Of a stretch of 64,000 nucleotides of DNA, positions 36,192 to 47,587 are shown one piece after another. Below the pieces are notes generated by a model. It was not told where the DNA came from, did not search any database, and worked only from the letters and a program-made list of their open reading frames with translations. The DNA is from G965267425 sp965267425 (GTDB taxonomy: Bacteria > Bacteroidota > Bacteroidia > Flavobacteriales_E > Vicingaceae): assembly GCA_965267425.1 (NCBI GenBank), contig OZ253959.1, positions 2,728,001 through 2,792,000 on the forward strand, read 5' to 3'. Numbering within the stretch: the stretch's first letter is position 1; every line of letters starts with the position of its first letter. The position numbers and the translations under genes were made by a program.

Positions 36192-39100
36192 ATGATTCAA
36201 CACAGGCCAGGATTTCTTTCTTTCTTATGTGTCACCATTTTGTCATGCGTAATGTGGATGGATGTATCGGCGCAAGCTGGTTGCTCCACTATATCAAGCT
36301 TGACCATTGCATCTTTGAATGATTCCATATGTCCGGAAGAAAAAGACACGTTAGTAACCGTTGGGCTCAACAATGCCGATACGTCAGCTTGGTTTCAACT
36401 CGTCACAGATCAATGGAATCATGTGGAGCCTACTGGAACCTATGGGATAGATATAGCTTCATTGGATTATGAAGTTTATGGGTTATTTGGAGGTAGTGGG
36501 ACAAAAGTTTATGCCTTGAATAACAATAATTGGAGTGCAGTAACCACAAATTTGCCCACTGGATATACGCATCAAAGTCTTGCAATAGACCCAAATAGCG
36601 GAGATATTTATGTGGCCGGAAGAAACGACTTAACATATTACAGCACAGTTTGGACGTGGAATGGTATCAGTTGGGATACGGTAGGTACCATGGATTTCTC
36701 GGGAAGAGGAACATCCAATCTGGAGGTGGAAGTATTTAATGACACAAGCGTTTATGTTGCATTTCGTACTACTGTGACCTCTGCCAGACCATGGGTGTAC
36801 AGGTACGATGGTAATTCTTGGTACGCATTGGATACGGTTGTCACTTTGGGTAGTGCCGATGCTTTTGATTTGGAAATATCACCAAGCAACGTGCCATTTA
36901 TGGCCGTATTCAGCGACAACCTGACCTATGGTGTGCAGCTTTACAGTTTCAATGGTTCTTCCTGGTCAACTTTACATACGGGGAACAATATGTTCCAAAT
37001 CAACAATTGCGAAAGTCTGGACATTGAATTCATCGGAAATGATATTTACTACATTTTTGACGATTATTTTTATGGCGATGTATTCTTATATCATTATGAT
37101 GGAACATGGTCTACCCTATCACACCCTGATTTTTCAAATGCACGATTACCGTCCTTAGAAGTAGATCATGGACAATTGGTCATAAGTTTTCGAAACAACC
37201 TTCGTTATGTTAGGCAATATGAGCGAAGAATTGGAACCAATTGGGAACCTTATTTCGTTGATCAAGATTCGTTGCCATCATTTTATGTTCCAAAAATGGT
37301 TCTAGGACAATATGCCTTTCCCAATGCTTTGTTTACAAGCAATTTTTATATCAATTCGTCCCCAAATTTGGCAAGGGGTCCGGATATAGATTCTTTGTTT
37401 GTAAATGGTGTGGGCACATATGCTCTGGTTGGCATTGACTCATGTACGGACTACCGACTTAGCAATTTGTTCATTCTCGATTATAAACCATTGCCCCAAT
37501 ACAACTTATCCATTGATCATGTTAGTTGTAAAAATTTTGGCGATGCGCACATTGAGATTACACCCAACCCGGCAAGCACCATTTCATCATTTATTTGGAG
37601 TACGGGTGATACCACTTATTTGATTGATTCCTTGACCCCGGGATCTTATGTTGCCAATTTCCAGGGTAACTATTGTCTATTGAAAGATACCATTGTCATT
37701 ACTGAACCGGATGTGTTGTCACTTAGTTTTCAAGGAGTTAGTGAAAGTTGCGGCAATGCAGGGGATGGAATGATATTGAACAATACCACGGGCGGCACCC
37801 AGCCATATGAAGTTGCCATTAGTGGCGTAGCTGTGGATACAGGGAATGTGAAACATCTGAATACAGGTACCTACAATGTATGGCTTACGGACGCCAATGG
37901 ATGCAGAGATAATTCTACGGTTACTGTTGGCATCTCATCAGCTCCCAGCCCGGTAATGCTTTCAGGCGATACCACCAGAACACTTTGTGAAGATTCAATA
38001 TTGTTGCATGCATCCCATTCAAATACTGAAAAACAATGGTGGCATTGGACAGATATGAATTCCGACTTCAACCTAGGTCCACCCAGTTTACCCGGAGACC
38101 TCAGATATATATTTGTGGATAGAGACAATCAAATGATTTTAACAAAAGGAGAAGGAATTGTCCGCAGACAGAGCGGGCAGTCCAACTTCTGGCATACATT
38201 AAATCATTATCATAACCCTGTTTATCCTCCTGAAAATTTAGAATATGATTATCAAAATGGCGTATTGATAAGCATGGAATACGAATCCAACTATTTGACT
38301 CTACGATTACTGTACGATGGTGAAAGTATTTGGAAATCGTTTGGTTCATTGGTGGTCAACGGTTCTATAAACGATGTAGCTGTGCAGCATTTTCAAGGAT
38401 ATTTTTACGCACTCCTTTCCTTTGACTCTATTCCGGCAGCACTATATCGGTATGATAAATTGCTTAGCACATGGGTAAATACCAACAGTAATGTATTCCC
38501 AACAGGAACACAAAAAGGAATTATGCGTGTGATGGATGGCAACCAATTGCTTTTTGCCGGATTGGATCAAAACAATAACCTGATTCTTAAAAAAGGCATC
38601 GAAAGCAACCTGACCGTTATTGATTCAGCATCGCGAAACTTACACAACAATGTATGGGACGTGGAGCAAAAATCCACTGGTGAACTATTACTTTATTATT
38701 ACAGCATACAAGATGGGCGCAGATATTTCTTTTCCTATCAAAACAATACATGGGATACACTTGCTTATAATTCACATAGTGGATCTCCAATAGAACAAGT
38801 TAAAATATATGAGCATCCTTCCGGGCAGCTCTTTTTAACAAGTAATCGACAATATACAGCCTACACTCATCAATACATAAGAGGTAAATTGTATCCCAAC
38901 CGAACGTCAGGATTTGGTTCCAATTCCGATAACCGAACCTTGGCTATGTTGCACAATGGTGGTATGATGTTGTATGAAGGTGCATTAGTCCTATTTGTTC
39001 CTGAAAAAGCATCTTATGATGACAGCGCATATGTTCATTCTACGGGTTTATACCAGCAAGTCAATTTCAATGGTTCATGTTATGCCTATTCTCCCGACGT

Positions 39101-42100
39101 CTGGGTGAATCCTGCACTGGAAATTGATGCCACGGTTTTGAATCATGTTTCTTGTAAAGATGGAAGTGATGCGGCAGCTACGGTTGAAGTCTCTTCAGAT
39201 AAGGGTACATGGCCATATTCGTACGCCTGGAACAATGCTGCCATAACCGATACCATTGCTAATCTGGAAGATGGTCAATATCATGTAAATGTGACGGACG
39301 CCGATAATTGTGTTCGTTCTGATACGGTGAATATTCGGGAACCCGACAGCCTGCTCATCTTATCTGTAGGCACATCATCTCCGGCTTGTTTAGGAGGAAA
39401 GGATGGATCTGCCAAAGCTTCAGTTTCAGGTGGCACCTTACCCTACGTATTTTCCTGGCCGGGACAATCCTGGGTATCTCAAGATTCGGTGGTCATTCCA
39501 GCCCAATCATTTCAGGTCAATGTATTGGATTCTAATGGATGTGCAGATTCAGCAACAGCTACTGTACCAGCCGGACTTACCACATTTTCTCCATTGACTA
39601 TCACAGGTGTGGATTCAATGGAGTGCACAAGTGATAGTGTAGTTCTCACAGGTGTTTCTGCCGCTGCAGATTTTCAATGGTATGACCTCACCCAAGGTAC
39701 ATGGGACACCATAGGCAACCGATATATCGATCACATTGCTATCCCTTCCAATCATCGATACGAAGACATGGACATTGGATATGATGAGTTAGGCTATTTG
39801 TATACCGTTGGCAGAATTGATCCCAATTACTATCTGCAAAGAGAATACCTGAGAGTCAATTTATTCAACAAAGTTGGCTGGAGCAGAATTGGCGGAAATA
39901 TAGGAAGCCATGAAGAAATAAGGCAATTGGAAATTGAGGTCCGAAATGCAGGAACCCCGGTTATTGCCTATATCGTTCGGGATTATACGTCAGACACGTT
40001 ATTTATAAAAGAATGGAACGGTGATGAATGGGTTCAGGTTTATATGGATACTGGAAGAATCAATCACATTGATCTCAAAAGGCATGGTTCCTCCACCTAT
40101 TTTATCTATGCCAAGGATGGAGAAAATTTTGCGCGATTTGGAGAAATTACCAATGCCGGGTTTGTACCTATTCAACAATTGGGCACTACTCAGGTCTACG
40201 AAGTGCAATTTGATAATAATGACAACGGCACCTTATCCATTTTCTTACTGCGGCAATCGGCCAGCACCATTTATTATGATGCTTCTTTATTCCATTACAA
40301 TGGAACTTTATCCACCGTGACCTTAAATCAATCATTGGGTTGGGGACCAGGTTCTGCTGCATTTATTACCAATGATGATGAAGTATTTGTGCTCAACTTC
40401 AGACGATTTGAAAAACTGACACCCAATGGTTGGGCAACATTAGAATCTTTTGGTGGTGCTGTTCAGCCTGTTTATAAAGTCAACAATGATGGGGTGGCGT
40501 TTAGAGTTAGTTATAGCCGCATTCAGCAATACAATAGCAAAGATGGTTGGATAGCTTTGAATTCACCGTTTGGCTTTAAGAATTTCTATTTTGATCCATG
40601 CCAACTACCTATTGTCATTGAAGGAGACACACCGTACACCAACGATCCATTTGCATATCATTTTATTCCGGATTCCATTAGTGGCGCTACCGCATCCACC
40701 TATACTGCACACAATGGAGATTACCTTATGCTTCAAGCGGGAACCAATGATTGCAATGACAAGAAAAATGAAGTAATCAAAACAGCCTCCGTGCAATATG
40801 ATGACTACGAATACCTCTATTGCCCAGATGATTCTGTCAATGTCAGCGCCATTCCATTGGACTTTAATGATACAACCAGCATCGTTTGGAACACTGGAGA
40901 TACTGTTTATGACTTGGGATTGCGTCAAAAAGGCGAGTATATATTTACCATTACTGATGGCACGTGTATCATTACAGATACCATTGTGATTGACCAGGTG
41001 GACGACTTTCAGTTTTCCATTGACAGTGTATCAGATATTGGATGTCCTGGAGAAACCAGTGGGTATGTCAAGCTTAATGTGGTTTCAGCCTATGGATTTA
41101 ATGTTCTATGGGATGATATAAGCAACACTAATATTACTGAAAGAAATGATCTAACTGCTGGCACTTATAATCCTGTACTTAGAATCAGTGGATGCAATTA
41201 TTACGACACTTTATCCTTTTCCATTTCTGATCCAGAAGGATTTGCAGCACCTCAGGTCACTTCTCCTAACAACTTAACGGTTTGCGATTCCATGCCGGTA
41301 GATCTTACATGCATTAGTGACACCTCCACTTCTGTTACCTGGATGTCCTTTGACTCCACTATCGTAAACGACGTCACGCATACAGGCATTTCATTCTATT
41401 CCCAAATATTCGCTGAAAAAGATAATCAACTATATACATGCCGGGAAATATTCAATACCAACCAAACCACATTGGTCAAACTCAACAACCAAAGATGGGA
41501 TCCTGTATGGGAAGATTCTACCGGACATACTGTCAATTCCCTCTTTTTGGATACCGCCGGAAACCTCATGTTGGCTGGTCAAACAGGCAGCACGTCCCTC
41601 CGGAAAACAGAAATTTTGCAATTTGGAACCACAGACACTTCCGTTTACGCTACATTGGATCATCCCAATTATAGTTTTACAGATGCCCATTTCAAATGGA
41701 TAGGCAATACATTGTATGTTATCGCCTTTCCTTACAGCTTTGTGAATCCGTGGTACAGTAACATTTATTTCGCCAAATATAATGGCTCCAGTTGGGATTC
41801 GTTACCCGCACCCTCCATCAATGTGGATAGAAGTTACCCGGTTAATTTCAGCCAGGATCTTGCAGGAAACTTCTGGATTGGCGCTGAAGATGATAATACC
41901 AATCAATACAAAGTCTTTAAACTCAATACTACTGGATGGACACAGGAATTGACTTATGCTCAGCAGGTGAGTGGACGCTCAGGGCTACATGTATTGCCGG
42001 ATGGTACAGTGGCAGTCATTACCCGCGACAGAATCTCTTCCAACAATAATAACTTTTCTCTATTTACCTATGACGGAACAGCATGGGATACCATTTCCGA

Positions 42101-45062
42101 ACGCCATACGGATATGATCAATACCTATATTGACATGGTTGATGTTACGCATGATCCAGCAGGAAATCTGATGATCTATTTCGGAGATAACCTTTATACT
42201 CTGAAAGGAAATACCTGGGAACATACCTCTGATTTAACAAGTCCCGGATTTTACCTTCGATTCATAGAGCGATCCTGCGCGTACCCATTCATCACCACTA
42301 ACTATAGAGGTTTGAGATTAACCCCCGGAACGGTTGAAGGTACAGGAGACAGCATCAGCGTTTCAGAACCGGGCGTATACGTTCCTGTCAGTGAAAAAGA
42401 CGGCTGTTTCAACAATGATGCCTGTCATGTGGTGGTCAATCCTGCACTCAATTACAACCTCGAGCAAATAGCTGATATCAACTGCTACGGTGATTCTACT
42501 GCTGGTATTTCAGTTGAAGTGCTTTCAGGATCAGCGCCATACACCTTTGATTGGAGCACAGATGACACCACTCAAACCATAGACAGTATTGCCGCAGGCT
42601 GGTACACGGTTACCGTAACGGATTTTACCGGTTGTGCACAAACCGATAGCATAGAAATTCAACAACCTCAGGCCATTGACATTCAATTGACCCAACTCAC
42701 AGATGTCGGTTGTGCTTCCGATTCAAGTGGACAATTGACGGTTTCTGCAACAGGAGGTTCAGGACCGCTAAGTGTGATTTGGTCTACCCTGGATTCTACC
42801 TGGAACATTTCGGGTCTGGCAGCTGGCAATTATACTGCCACCGTAACGGACACCATGAACTGCTCCGCAGACAGTATTTTCGTAATTCAAGCTTTTGATA
42901 CGTTGCCTCCTCAATTGATCGTCAACAACATAGTACTTTATCTTGATTCTGCCGGGCAAGCTTCCATAACACCATTGCAACCTGATACTTTTTATGTAGA
43001 CAGTTGTGGCCTGGATTCGGTGTCTGTTGCCAAAGAAAATTTCACCTGTTTAGACCTAGGAATGAATCAAGTGATTATGGAAGCCTTTGATTTATCCAAC
43101 ACCAGCACAGATACCTTAAACGTTATGGTGCTGGATACCACCAAACCTACTTTACTTGCACACCAACTGCCAATGGTAATATTGGATAGCAATGGCTTTG
43201 GAATGCTGCAATTGGCTGCCGTTGATTCGGGTTCGTTTGACAATTGCAGCTTAGCCAGCTTAACACTTTCAAGAGATTCATTTAATTGCAACGATGTGGG
43301 TACTCAAACCATCTGGTTGCGTTCTGCTGACCCCAGCGGAAATGCAGACAGTATAGAAGTCGACATACAAGTGCTGGATACTATAGAGCCGAATTTAACT
43401 GCCGCACCCATCGATTTGTATTTAAATATCAATGGAGAAGCCAGTTTTAACCTCATGCAAATGGGTGTAGGATCATCAGATAATTGTGGTATTGATACCC
43501 TTTGGGCGGCGGATACGTTGTATGATTGCAATGACCTTGGACTCAATACCAATTGGGTGTATGCTACGGATGCCAATGGTAACACGGACAGCATTCAACT
43601 TTCCTTTCAGGTATTGGATACCCTATCACCAGTAGCCAGACCCCATGCGCAGTACACCGTATCACTCAATGCCAGCGGTTATGCCTTAATCAATCCTAAT
43701 GATTTGGACAGTGCTTCGGCTGACAATTGTACGCTGTCAAACATGAGTTCAAGTATTGATTCAGTGACGTGTGCTGATATTGGTCAGGTAGTTACCCAAT
43801 TCAAAGTCACTGATCAAAATGGACTATCAGATTCCATCAATGTTATATTAAACGTTCAGGATACTACAGCTCCTAACATTATCACCCAAAATGTCAATCT
43901 CTACCTGGACAATTTAGGCAATGCCACATTAGGTGCAACTGATATTGACAATGGTTCTACAGACAATTGCGCCATCCAGCAACGCACCCTTTCTAAAAGC
44001 AACTTTAGCTGTACAGATTTAGGTGCCAACCAAGTATGGCTTACGGTCACCGATAACCATGGCAACAAAGACTCTTTGCAGGCTACCGTTACCGTGATAG
44101 ACAGCGTTAAACCAACCGTCGTCGCCTTGATGACCGACACCATCTACCTTGACCAAAATGGCGAAGCCAACATTGTAGCTACTGCCTATGACCTGGGAAG
44201 TACTGATAATTGTGGAGGGCTTACCTTCTCCTTATCCAAAACCAATTTTCAATGCATTGATTTAGGAAATAACCCAACCACCTTTACCGCGACCGATGGT
44301 GAAAACAACAGCGGCCAAGTCACCATCAATATTTTCGTAACTGATTCCATAGCGCCGGTCATTACTTGTTTTGGTGATACCGGCATCTGTGTGGGACAAA
44401 GTTTTTCACCAGAACCTGTTGCTTCAGACAATTGTGCTGCTTCAGTCACGCAATTGATGGGCCCAACCAATTCCAGCTCCTTGGCTGTAGGCACCTATAC
44501 CTATACATATGAAGCCAAAGACTCAACCGGAAATACCGCAACCTGCAGTTATGTATTAACCGTTGCTGATTATCCGGATGTCGATCTTGGTCCGGATACC
44601 GGAGTGAACCCGGGAACACAATTAAATTTACAAGTCAAGGCAGGTTATGAATCCTATTTGTGGAGCACTGGAGATACGGATCGAGACATTGACCCAACCG
44701 TGAATTCAGACACCACTTTCTGGGTCCAGGCCAGCAATGAATATGGTTGTACGTCAAGTGACACCATCCATGTTTCCATTACCTTTGTTGGTGTAGAACA
44801 ATTGGGAAATTTTGCGGAACAAATAAAGGTTTATCCAAACCCAACTTCCACAACAGTATACCTGCAATTCAAAGAAGACATTCCTCAGGATTTACAGATT
44901 GACGTCTTGGCTTCCAATGGACAATTGGTGCAAAATATACCTATGGAAATTCAACCCAAAATCATTGCCATTGACTTTACCGAATATGCCTCAGGCATTT
45001 ATTGGATTCGCCTGGGATGGCAAGGACAACTAGAAGCTATACCAGTGAAAGTGGATAGATAA
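36192..45062 (+). CDS. Giant T9SS protein with SprB repeats, propeller-like blocks and HYR-like repeats
   Basis: 2956 residues from ATG 36192, which begins a good signal peptide; a TTG 12 codons earlier adds a non-secretory leader. Four similar blocks, each an Ig-like start (C-x-x-D-S-x-x-L) plus a W-D/W-N-G-rich propeller-like region, alternate with SprB-type repeats. The SprB repeats begin near residues 437, 508, 977, 1055, 1604, 2087 and 2162 (for example F-D-W-S-T-D-D-T-T-Q-T-I). From about 2237 to 2790 there are six or seven HYR-like repeats, each about 85 residues and marked by D-N-C. A T9SS sorting domain (V-Y-P-N-P-T-S) ends the protein. SprB repeats occur in the gliding adhesin SprB, so a surface adhesin is inferred. 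Confidence 0.9.
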   Translation: MIQHRPGFLSFLCVTILSCVMWMDVSAQAGCSTISSLTIASLNDSICPEEKDTLVTVGLNNADTSAWFQLVTDQWNHVEPTGTYGIDIASLDYEVYGLFGGSGTKVYALNNNNWSAVTTNLPTGYTHQSLAIDPNSGDIYVAGRNDLTYYSTVWTWNGISWDTVGTMDFSGRGTSNLEVEVFNDTSVYVAFRTTVTSARPWVYRYDGNSWYALDTVVTLGSADAFDLEISPSNVPFMAVFSDNLTYGVQLYSFNGSSWSTLHTGNNMFQINNCESLDIEFIGNDIYYIFDDYFYGDVFLYHYDGTWSTLSHPDFSNARLPSLEVDHGQLVISFRNNLRYVRQYERRIGTNWEPYFVDQDSLPSFYVPKMVLGQYAFPNALFTSNFYINSSPNLARGPDIDSLFVNGVGTYALVGIDSCTDYRLSNLFILDYKPLPQYNLSIDHVSCKNFGDAHIEITPNPASTISSFIWSTGDTTYLIDSLTPGSYVANFQGNYCLLKDTIVITEPDVLSLSFQGVSESCGNAGDGMILNNTTGGTQPYEVAISGVAVDTGNVKHLNTGTYNVWLTDANGCRDNSTVTVGISSAPSPVMLSGDTTRTLCEDSILLHASHSNTEKQWWHWTDMNSDFNLGPPSLPGDLRYIFVDRDNQMILTKGEGIVRRQSGQSNFWHTLNHYHNPVYPPENLEYDYQNGVLISMEYESNYLTLRLLYDGESIWKSFGSLVVNGSINDVAVQHFQGYFYALLSFDSIPAALYRYDKLLSTWVNTNSNVFPTGTQKGIMRVMDGNQLLFAGLDQNNNLILKKGIESNLTVIDSASRNLHNNVWDVEQKSTGELLLYYYSIQDGRRYFFSYQNNTWDTLAYNSHSGSPIEQVKIYEHPSGQLFLTSNRQYTAYTHQYIRGKLYPNRTSGFGSNSDNRTLAMLHNGGMMLYEGALVLFVPEKASYDDSAYVHSTGLYQQVNFNGSCYAYSPDVWVNPALEIDATVLNHVSCKDGSDAAATVEVSSDKGTWPYSYAWNNAAITDTIANLEDGQYHVNVTDADNCVRSDTVNIREPDSLLILSVGTSSPACLGGKDGSAKASVSGGTLPYVFSWPGQSWVSQDSVVIPAQSFQVNVLDSNGCADSATATVPAGLTTFSPLTITGVDSMECTSDSVVLTGVSAAADFQWYDLTQGTWDTIGNRYIDHIAIPSNHRYEDMDIGYDELGYLYTVGRIDPNYYLQREYLRVNLFNKVGWSRIGGNIGSHEEIRQLEIEVRNAGTPVIAYIVRDYTSDTLFIKEWNGDEWVQVYMDTGRINHIDLKRHGSSTYFIYAKDGENFARFGEITNAGFVPIQQLGTTQVYEVQFDNNDNGTLSIFLLRQSASTIYYDASLFHYNGTLSTVTLNQSLGWGPGSAAFITNDDEVFVLNFRRFEKLTPNGWATLESFGGAVQPVYKVNNDGVAFRVSYSRIQQYNSKDGWIALNSPFGFKNFYFDPCQLPIVIEGDTPYTNDPFAYHFIPDSISGATASTYTAHNGDYLMLQAGTNDCNDKKNEVIKTASVQYDDYEYLYCPDDSVNVSAIPLDFNDTTSIVWNTGDTVYDLGLRQKGEYIFTITDGTCIITDTIVIDQVDDFQFSIDSVSDIGCPGETSGYVKLNVVSAYGFNVLWDDISNTNITERNDLTAGTYNPVLRISGCNYYDTLSFSISDPEGFAAPQVTSPNNLTVCDSMPVDLTCISDTSTSVTWMSFDSTIVNDVTHTGISFYSQIFAEKDNQLYTCREIFNTNQTTLVKLNNQRWDPVWEDSTGHTVNSLFLDTAGNLMLAGQTGSTSLRKTEILQFGTTDTSVYATLDHPNYSFTDAHFKWIGNTLYVIAFPYSFVNPWYSNIYFAKYNGSSWDSLPAPSINVDRSYPVNFSQDLAGNFWIGAEDDNTNQYKVFKLNTTGWTQELTYAQQVSGRSGLHVLPDGTVAVITRDRISSNNNNFSLFTYDGTAWDTISERHTDMINTYIDMVDVTHDPAGNLMIYFGDNLYTLKGNTWEHTSDLTSPGFYLRFIERSCAYPFITTNYRGLRLTPGTVEGTGDSISVSEPGVYVPVSEKDGCFNNDACHVVVNPALNYNLEQIADINCYGDSTAGISVEVLSGSAPYTFDWSTDDTTQTIDSIAAGWYTVTVTDFTGCAQTDSIEIQQPQAIDIQLTQLTDVGCASDSSGQLTVSATGGSGPLSVIWSTLDSTWNISGLAAGNYTATVTDTMNCSADSIFVIQAFDTLPPQLIVNNIVLYLDSAGQASITPLQPDTFYVDSCGLDSVSVAKENFTCLDLGMNQVIMEAFDLSNTSTDTLNVMVLDTTKPTLLAHQLPMVILDSNGFGMLQLAAVDSGSFDNCSLASLTLSRDSFNCNDVGTQTIWLRSADPSGNADSIEVDIQVLDTIEPNLTAAPIDLYLNINGEASFNLMQMGVGSSDNCGIDTLWAADTLYDCNDLGLNTNWVYATDANGNTDSIQLSFQVLDTLSPVARPHAQYTVSLNASGYALINPNDLDSASADNCTLSNMSSSIDSVTCADIGQVVTQFKVTDQNGLSDSINVILNVQDTTAPNIITQNVNLYLDNLGNATLGATDIDNGSTDNCAIQQRTLSKSNFSCTDLGANQVWLTVTDNHGNKDSLQATVTVIDSVKPTVVALMTDTIYLDQNGEANIVATAYDLGSTDNCGGLTFSLSKTNFQCIDLGNNPTTFTATDGENNSGQVTINIFVTDSIAPVITCFGDTGICVGQSFSPEPVASDNCAASVTQLMGPTNSSSLAVGTYTYTYEAKDSTGNTATCSYVLTVADYPDVDLGPDTGVNPGTQLNLQVKAGYESYLWSTGDTDRDIDPTVNSDTTFWVQASNEYGCTSSDTIHVSITFVGVEQLGNFAEQIKVYPNPTSTTVYLQFKEDIPQDLQIDVLASNGQLVQNIPMEIQPKIIAIDFTEYASGIYWIRLGWQGQLEAIPVKVDR

Positions 45063-45099
45063 AATTAAGAGCGAAATCTTTTCCGAATTTACCAATCTC

Positions 45100-45161
45100 G
45101 CTCCCGCTATTCGTTTCAAGCTGCCTGCGGCAGGCTTTTCACTTCTATCGGGGCTGGATTG
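45100..45161 (+). repeat. Intergenic hairpin repeat, copy A
   Basis: This has the layout 'GCTCCCGCTxTTCGTT ... hairpin ... TTCACTTCxATCGGGGCT'. The central hairpin here is GCCTGCGGCAGGC. The same flanks surround other hairpins at 58111-58217, and a diverged form is at 50665-50728. It lies between two T9SS genes. Confidence 0.7.
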
Positions 45162-45272
45162 AATCATCAAAGTTGCCGATAGACCTGCCTAGCTTTCCAA
45201 TATAATAACGTGAATAATTTCAATATCACCACTTCAGGAAGTAACTTAGACCTTTGTAAATCAGCTGAACAC

Positions 45273-46556
45273 ATGAAACCATATCCCAGTATTGTTAGCA
45301 AACTAGTCTTCTTAAGTTTCTTGACATTGGCCATATCTGCCTCCGCACAATGGTCAAACATTGGATCAAATCCTCAACAATATTTTCGACAGATCAGTTT
45401 TCCTTCTGCCAATATAGGATATGCCATTTTGGATGATTCCGGCACAGCAGTAACCACCTTTCACAAAACTACCAATGCCGGCAATGCATGGCAGCAAATC
45501 ACATTGCCCAGTGTATTTTCCACGGCAGATGTTATCAGCATGCATTTTCCAAGTGATGATGTCGGTTACATTGCATTTAGAGCATTTGTGCCAGGTCTGA
45601 TAGCTTTCGTTTACAAAACCACCAATGGTGGAAATGATTGGAAAGACGTCACACCCTTTGACATGAATCTGGGAAATGGGTATATGGGCATACAATTCTT
45701 AAATAATGATACAGGTTTTGCATTTTCCGGAAACGTCTTGTACAAAACCACCAATGGAGGAACCAATTGGAACGACATGGTTTTTGAAAGCATGGGTGGC
45801 CCCATAGAATTTGATTTCAACCAAAACCAACATGGCATGATGGGCGCCTGGGATGGTTCCTTTGGCTACAGAGGTTTTATCTATACCACAGAAGACGAAG
45901 GAGCAACATGGGACACCCTGGATCTTCCTGTATTGCAAAGCGCCATCAGAGAAGTGCAACTCACAGAAGACAATGTAGCTTATGGCCTTACCTCCAAAAG
46001 TTTCGCCGATGGACCAACCCTTTATAGAAGTGATAATGGCGGTGCCAGTTGGGACTCGTTGTCTTTATCATTTCTATCAGATAGCCTTGATACCGCCAGT
46101 GATATCTTGTTTACAGACGGGGCAACAGGTTACATCAGCACCTACCAAGGATACATATACATCACTTTGGACAGTGGAAATACCTGGCAAATTGACCACA
46201 TTGAACCCAATCCATTGAACTTTATGGCCGCCAGCAATGTATCGGTATACAGCGGAGGACCATTGCACACGCTGCTTAAAAAGACGTTCAGTACTTCAGT
46301 CAATGAAATATCAACTGAAGCAAACTTCCGTGTATTCCCAAACCCCGCCAATGATGTTGTGCAACTAGATTTTCCAAGTCGAATAACAGGACAACTGTAT
46401 CTGTTGGACAGCAAGGGAGCCTATGTTCATCAGGAAAATTTAAACGATGTTCAAAGAACCATGTTGGATCTTTCATCATTGCAAACTTCTGGCATCTACC
46501 TCATTAAGGTGCAAACTGATGCCGGGGTGATGGTACAAAGATTGGTGGTGGAATAA
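45273..46556 (+). CDS. Ycf48/BNR-type propeller protein with T9SS sorting domain
   Basis: 427 residues from ATG 45273, which starts the signal peptide (L-A-I-S-A-S-A-Q); the in-frame GTG at 45210 is rejected as a start. Six repeats of the form Y-K-T-T-N-G-G-x-x-W (residues about 45-330) mark a sialidase-like/Ycf48-like beta-propeller. The last ~75 residues (F-R-V-F-P-N-P-A-N-D onward) are a T9SS type A sorting domain. Such propellers are common exported T9SS cargo with unknown ligands. No sialidase catalytic residues were identified. Confidence 0.88.
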   Translation: MKPYPSIVSKLVFLSFLTLAISASAQWSNIGSNPQQYFRQISFPSANIGYAILDDSGTAVTTFHKTTNAGNAWQQITLPSVFSTADVISMHFPSDDVGYIAFRAFVPGLIAFVYKTTNGGNDWKDVTPFDMNLGNGYMGIQFLNNDTGFAFSGNVLYKTTNGGTNWNDMVFESMGGPIEFDFNQNQHGMMGAWDGSFGYRGFIYTTEDEGATWDTLDLPVLQSAIREVQLTEDNVAYGLTSKSFADGPTLYRSDNGGASWDSLSLSFLSDSLDTASDILFTDGATGYISTYQGYIYITLDSGNTWQIDHIEPNPLNFMAASNVSVYSGGPLHTLLKKTFSTSVNEISTEANFRVFPNPANDVVQLDFPSRITGQLYLLDSKGAYVHQENLNDVQRTMLDLSSLQTSGIYLIKVQTDAGVMVQRLVVE

Positions 46557-46675
46557 AAATCCCAATGCTTAGCGAATAGCTGATTGGAAATACCTTTAAC
46601 CTTGTTCTTTGATTCTGATTGGTTAAAATTGACATTCAATAATAATTCAAAGAATAGTTCTGTTGACCTTTGGAA

Positions 46676-47587
46676 TCAATCATATTGTATTTTATCTCGA
46701 ATGAATTTACCTCCGGCCACCGTAACAATGTACGGTCCCACATGACCTTCACCTTGAACATACCCGATTTCCATCACATAATATTTGCGATCAAAATAGT
46801 GCACACCTACCGGGAAAAAATGTTCTGGACTTTGGTATACTACCCTAGTTTTACCAGAAGGTAATACTTCCTTCACTTGCCGATCCGCACTTTCACAAAT
46901 CACAGGATTTCCCTTTTCTGAAAATCCAATACCATATAATAAATGATGGTTTTTTTCTTTAAACGGTAGCGCCGTCGGATGCTCGGGAATTAGATTCTTC
47001 GTCACCTGAATCAATTTATCCGATGCTGACCACTTCCATAAACTTCCACCGTCTGCATATGAATCCGTTATCCAAAGACATCCATTTTCATCATAATTCA
47101 TGGTTGAAATCCGCTCAAACGTATGTTCCAACAGTAACCTTCGCTTACCAGAGGCAACATCTACAGCATAAATTTGGTTTTTATGAGCGTAATACACCTC
47201 ATTGTCATGCACATTCATAGTTGCATTTCCTCCTGCATATTTCTCATAGGAAGTGCTTTTCATAACCGTGTCCAATGTATGGCTATTCAAGTCATAGGTA
47301 AACATGTAATTCTGACCATCACCCATGATTACTCCATCAATCCAAATCTGTGTGGGAATCATCAATTGATCATTTTCCATTTGCAAACAATGGGCGTGAA
47401 AATGATCTTTAACCAAGGCTTTCAAATCACCACTTTGAGGATTGTATTGCCATAATGTGCCATCATGATGCATCACATCTACAAAATAGATTACCCCATT
47501 TTCATCAACTACAATGCCCCAACTCGGATGCTCTTCGGATGATAAACCTATCATCATCAACAACAAAAGCAATACAGATTTTTTCAT
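46676..47587 (-). CDS. Exported SMP-30/NHL-like beta-propeller
   Basis: 303 residues. A short signal peptide (M-K-K-S-V-L-L-L-L-L-M-M-I-G-L) is followed by repeated blades with Y-x-V-D or W-I-T-D phrases (G-V-I-Y-F-V-D-V; C-L-W-I-T-D-S-Y). The pattern fits the SMP-30/gluconolactonase/NHL superfamily. Metal-binding residues could not be assigned with certainty, and neither lactonase activity nor a ligand can be claimed. No T9SS tail is present, so it is probably periplasmic. Confidence 0.7.
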   Translation of the reverse strand: MKKSVLLLLLMMIGLSSEEHPSWGIVVDENGVIYFVDVMHHDGTLWQYNPQSGDLKALVKDHFHAHCLQMENDQLMIPTQIWIDGVIMGDGQNYMFTYDLNSHTLDTVMKSTSYEKYAGGNATMNVHDNEVYYAHKNQIYAVDVASGKRRLLLEHTFERISTMNYDENGCLWITDSYADGGSLWKWSASDKLIQVTKNLIPEHPTALPFKEKNHHLLYGIGFSEKGNPVICESADRQVKEVLPSGKTRVVYQSPEHFFPVGVHYFDRKYYVMEIGYVQGEGHVGPYIVTVAGGKFIRDKIQYD

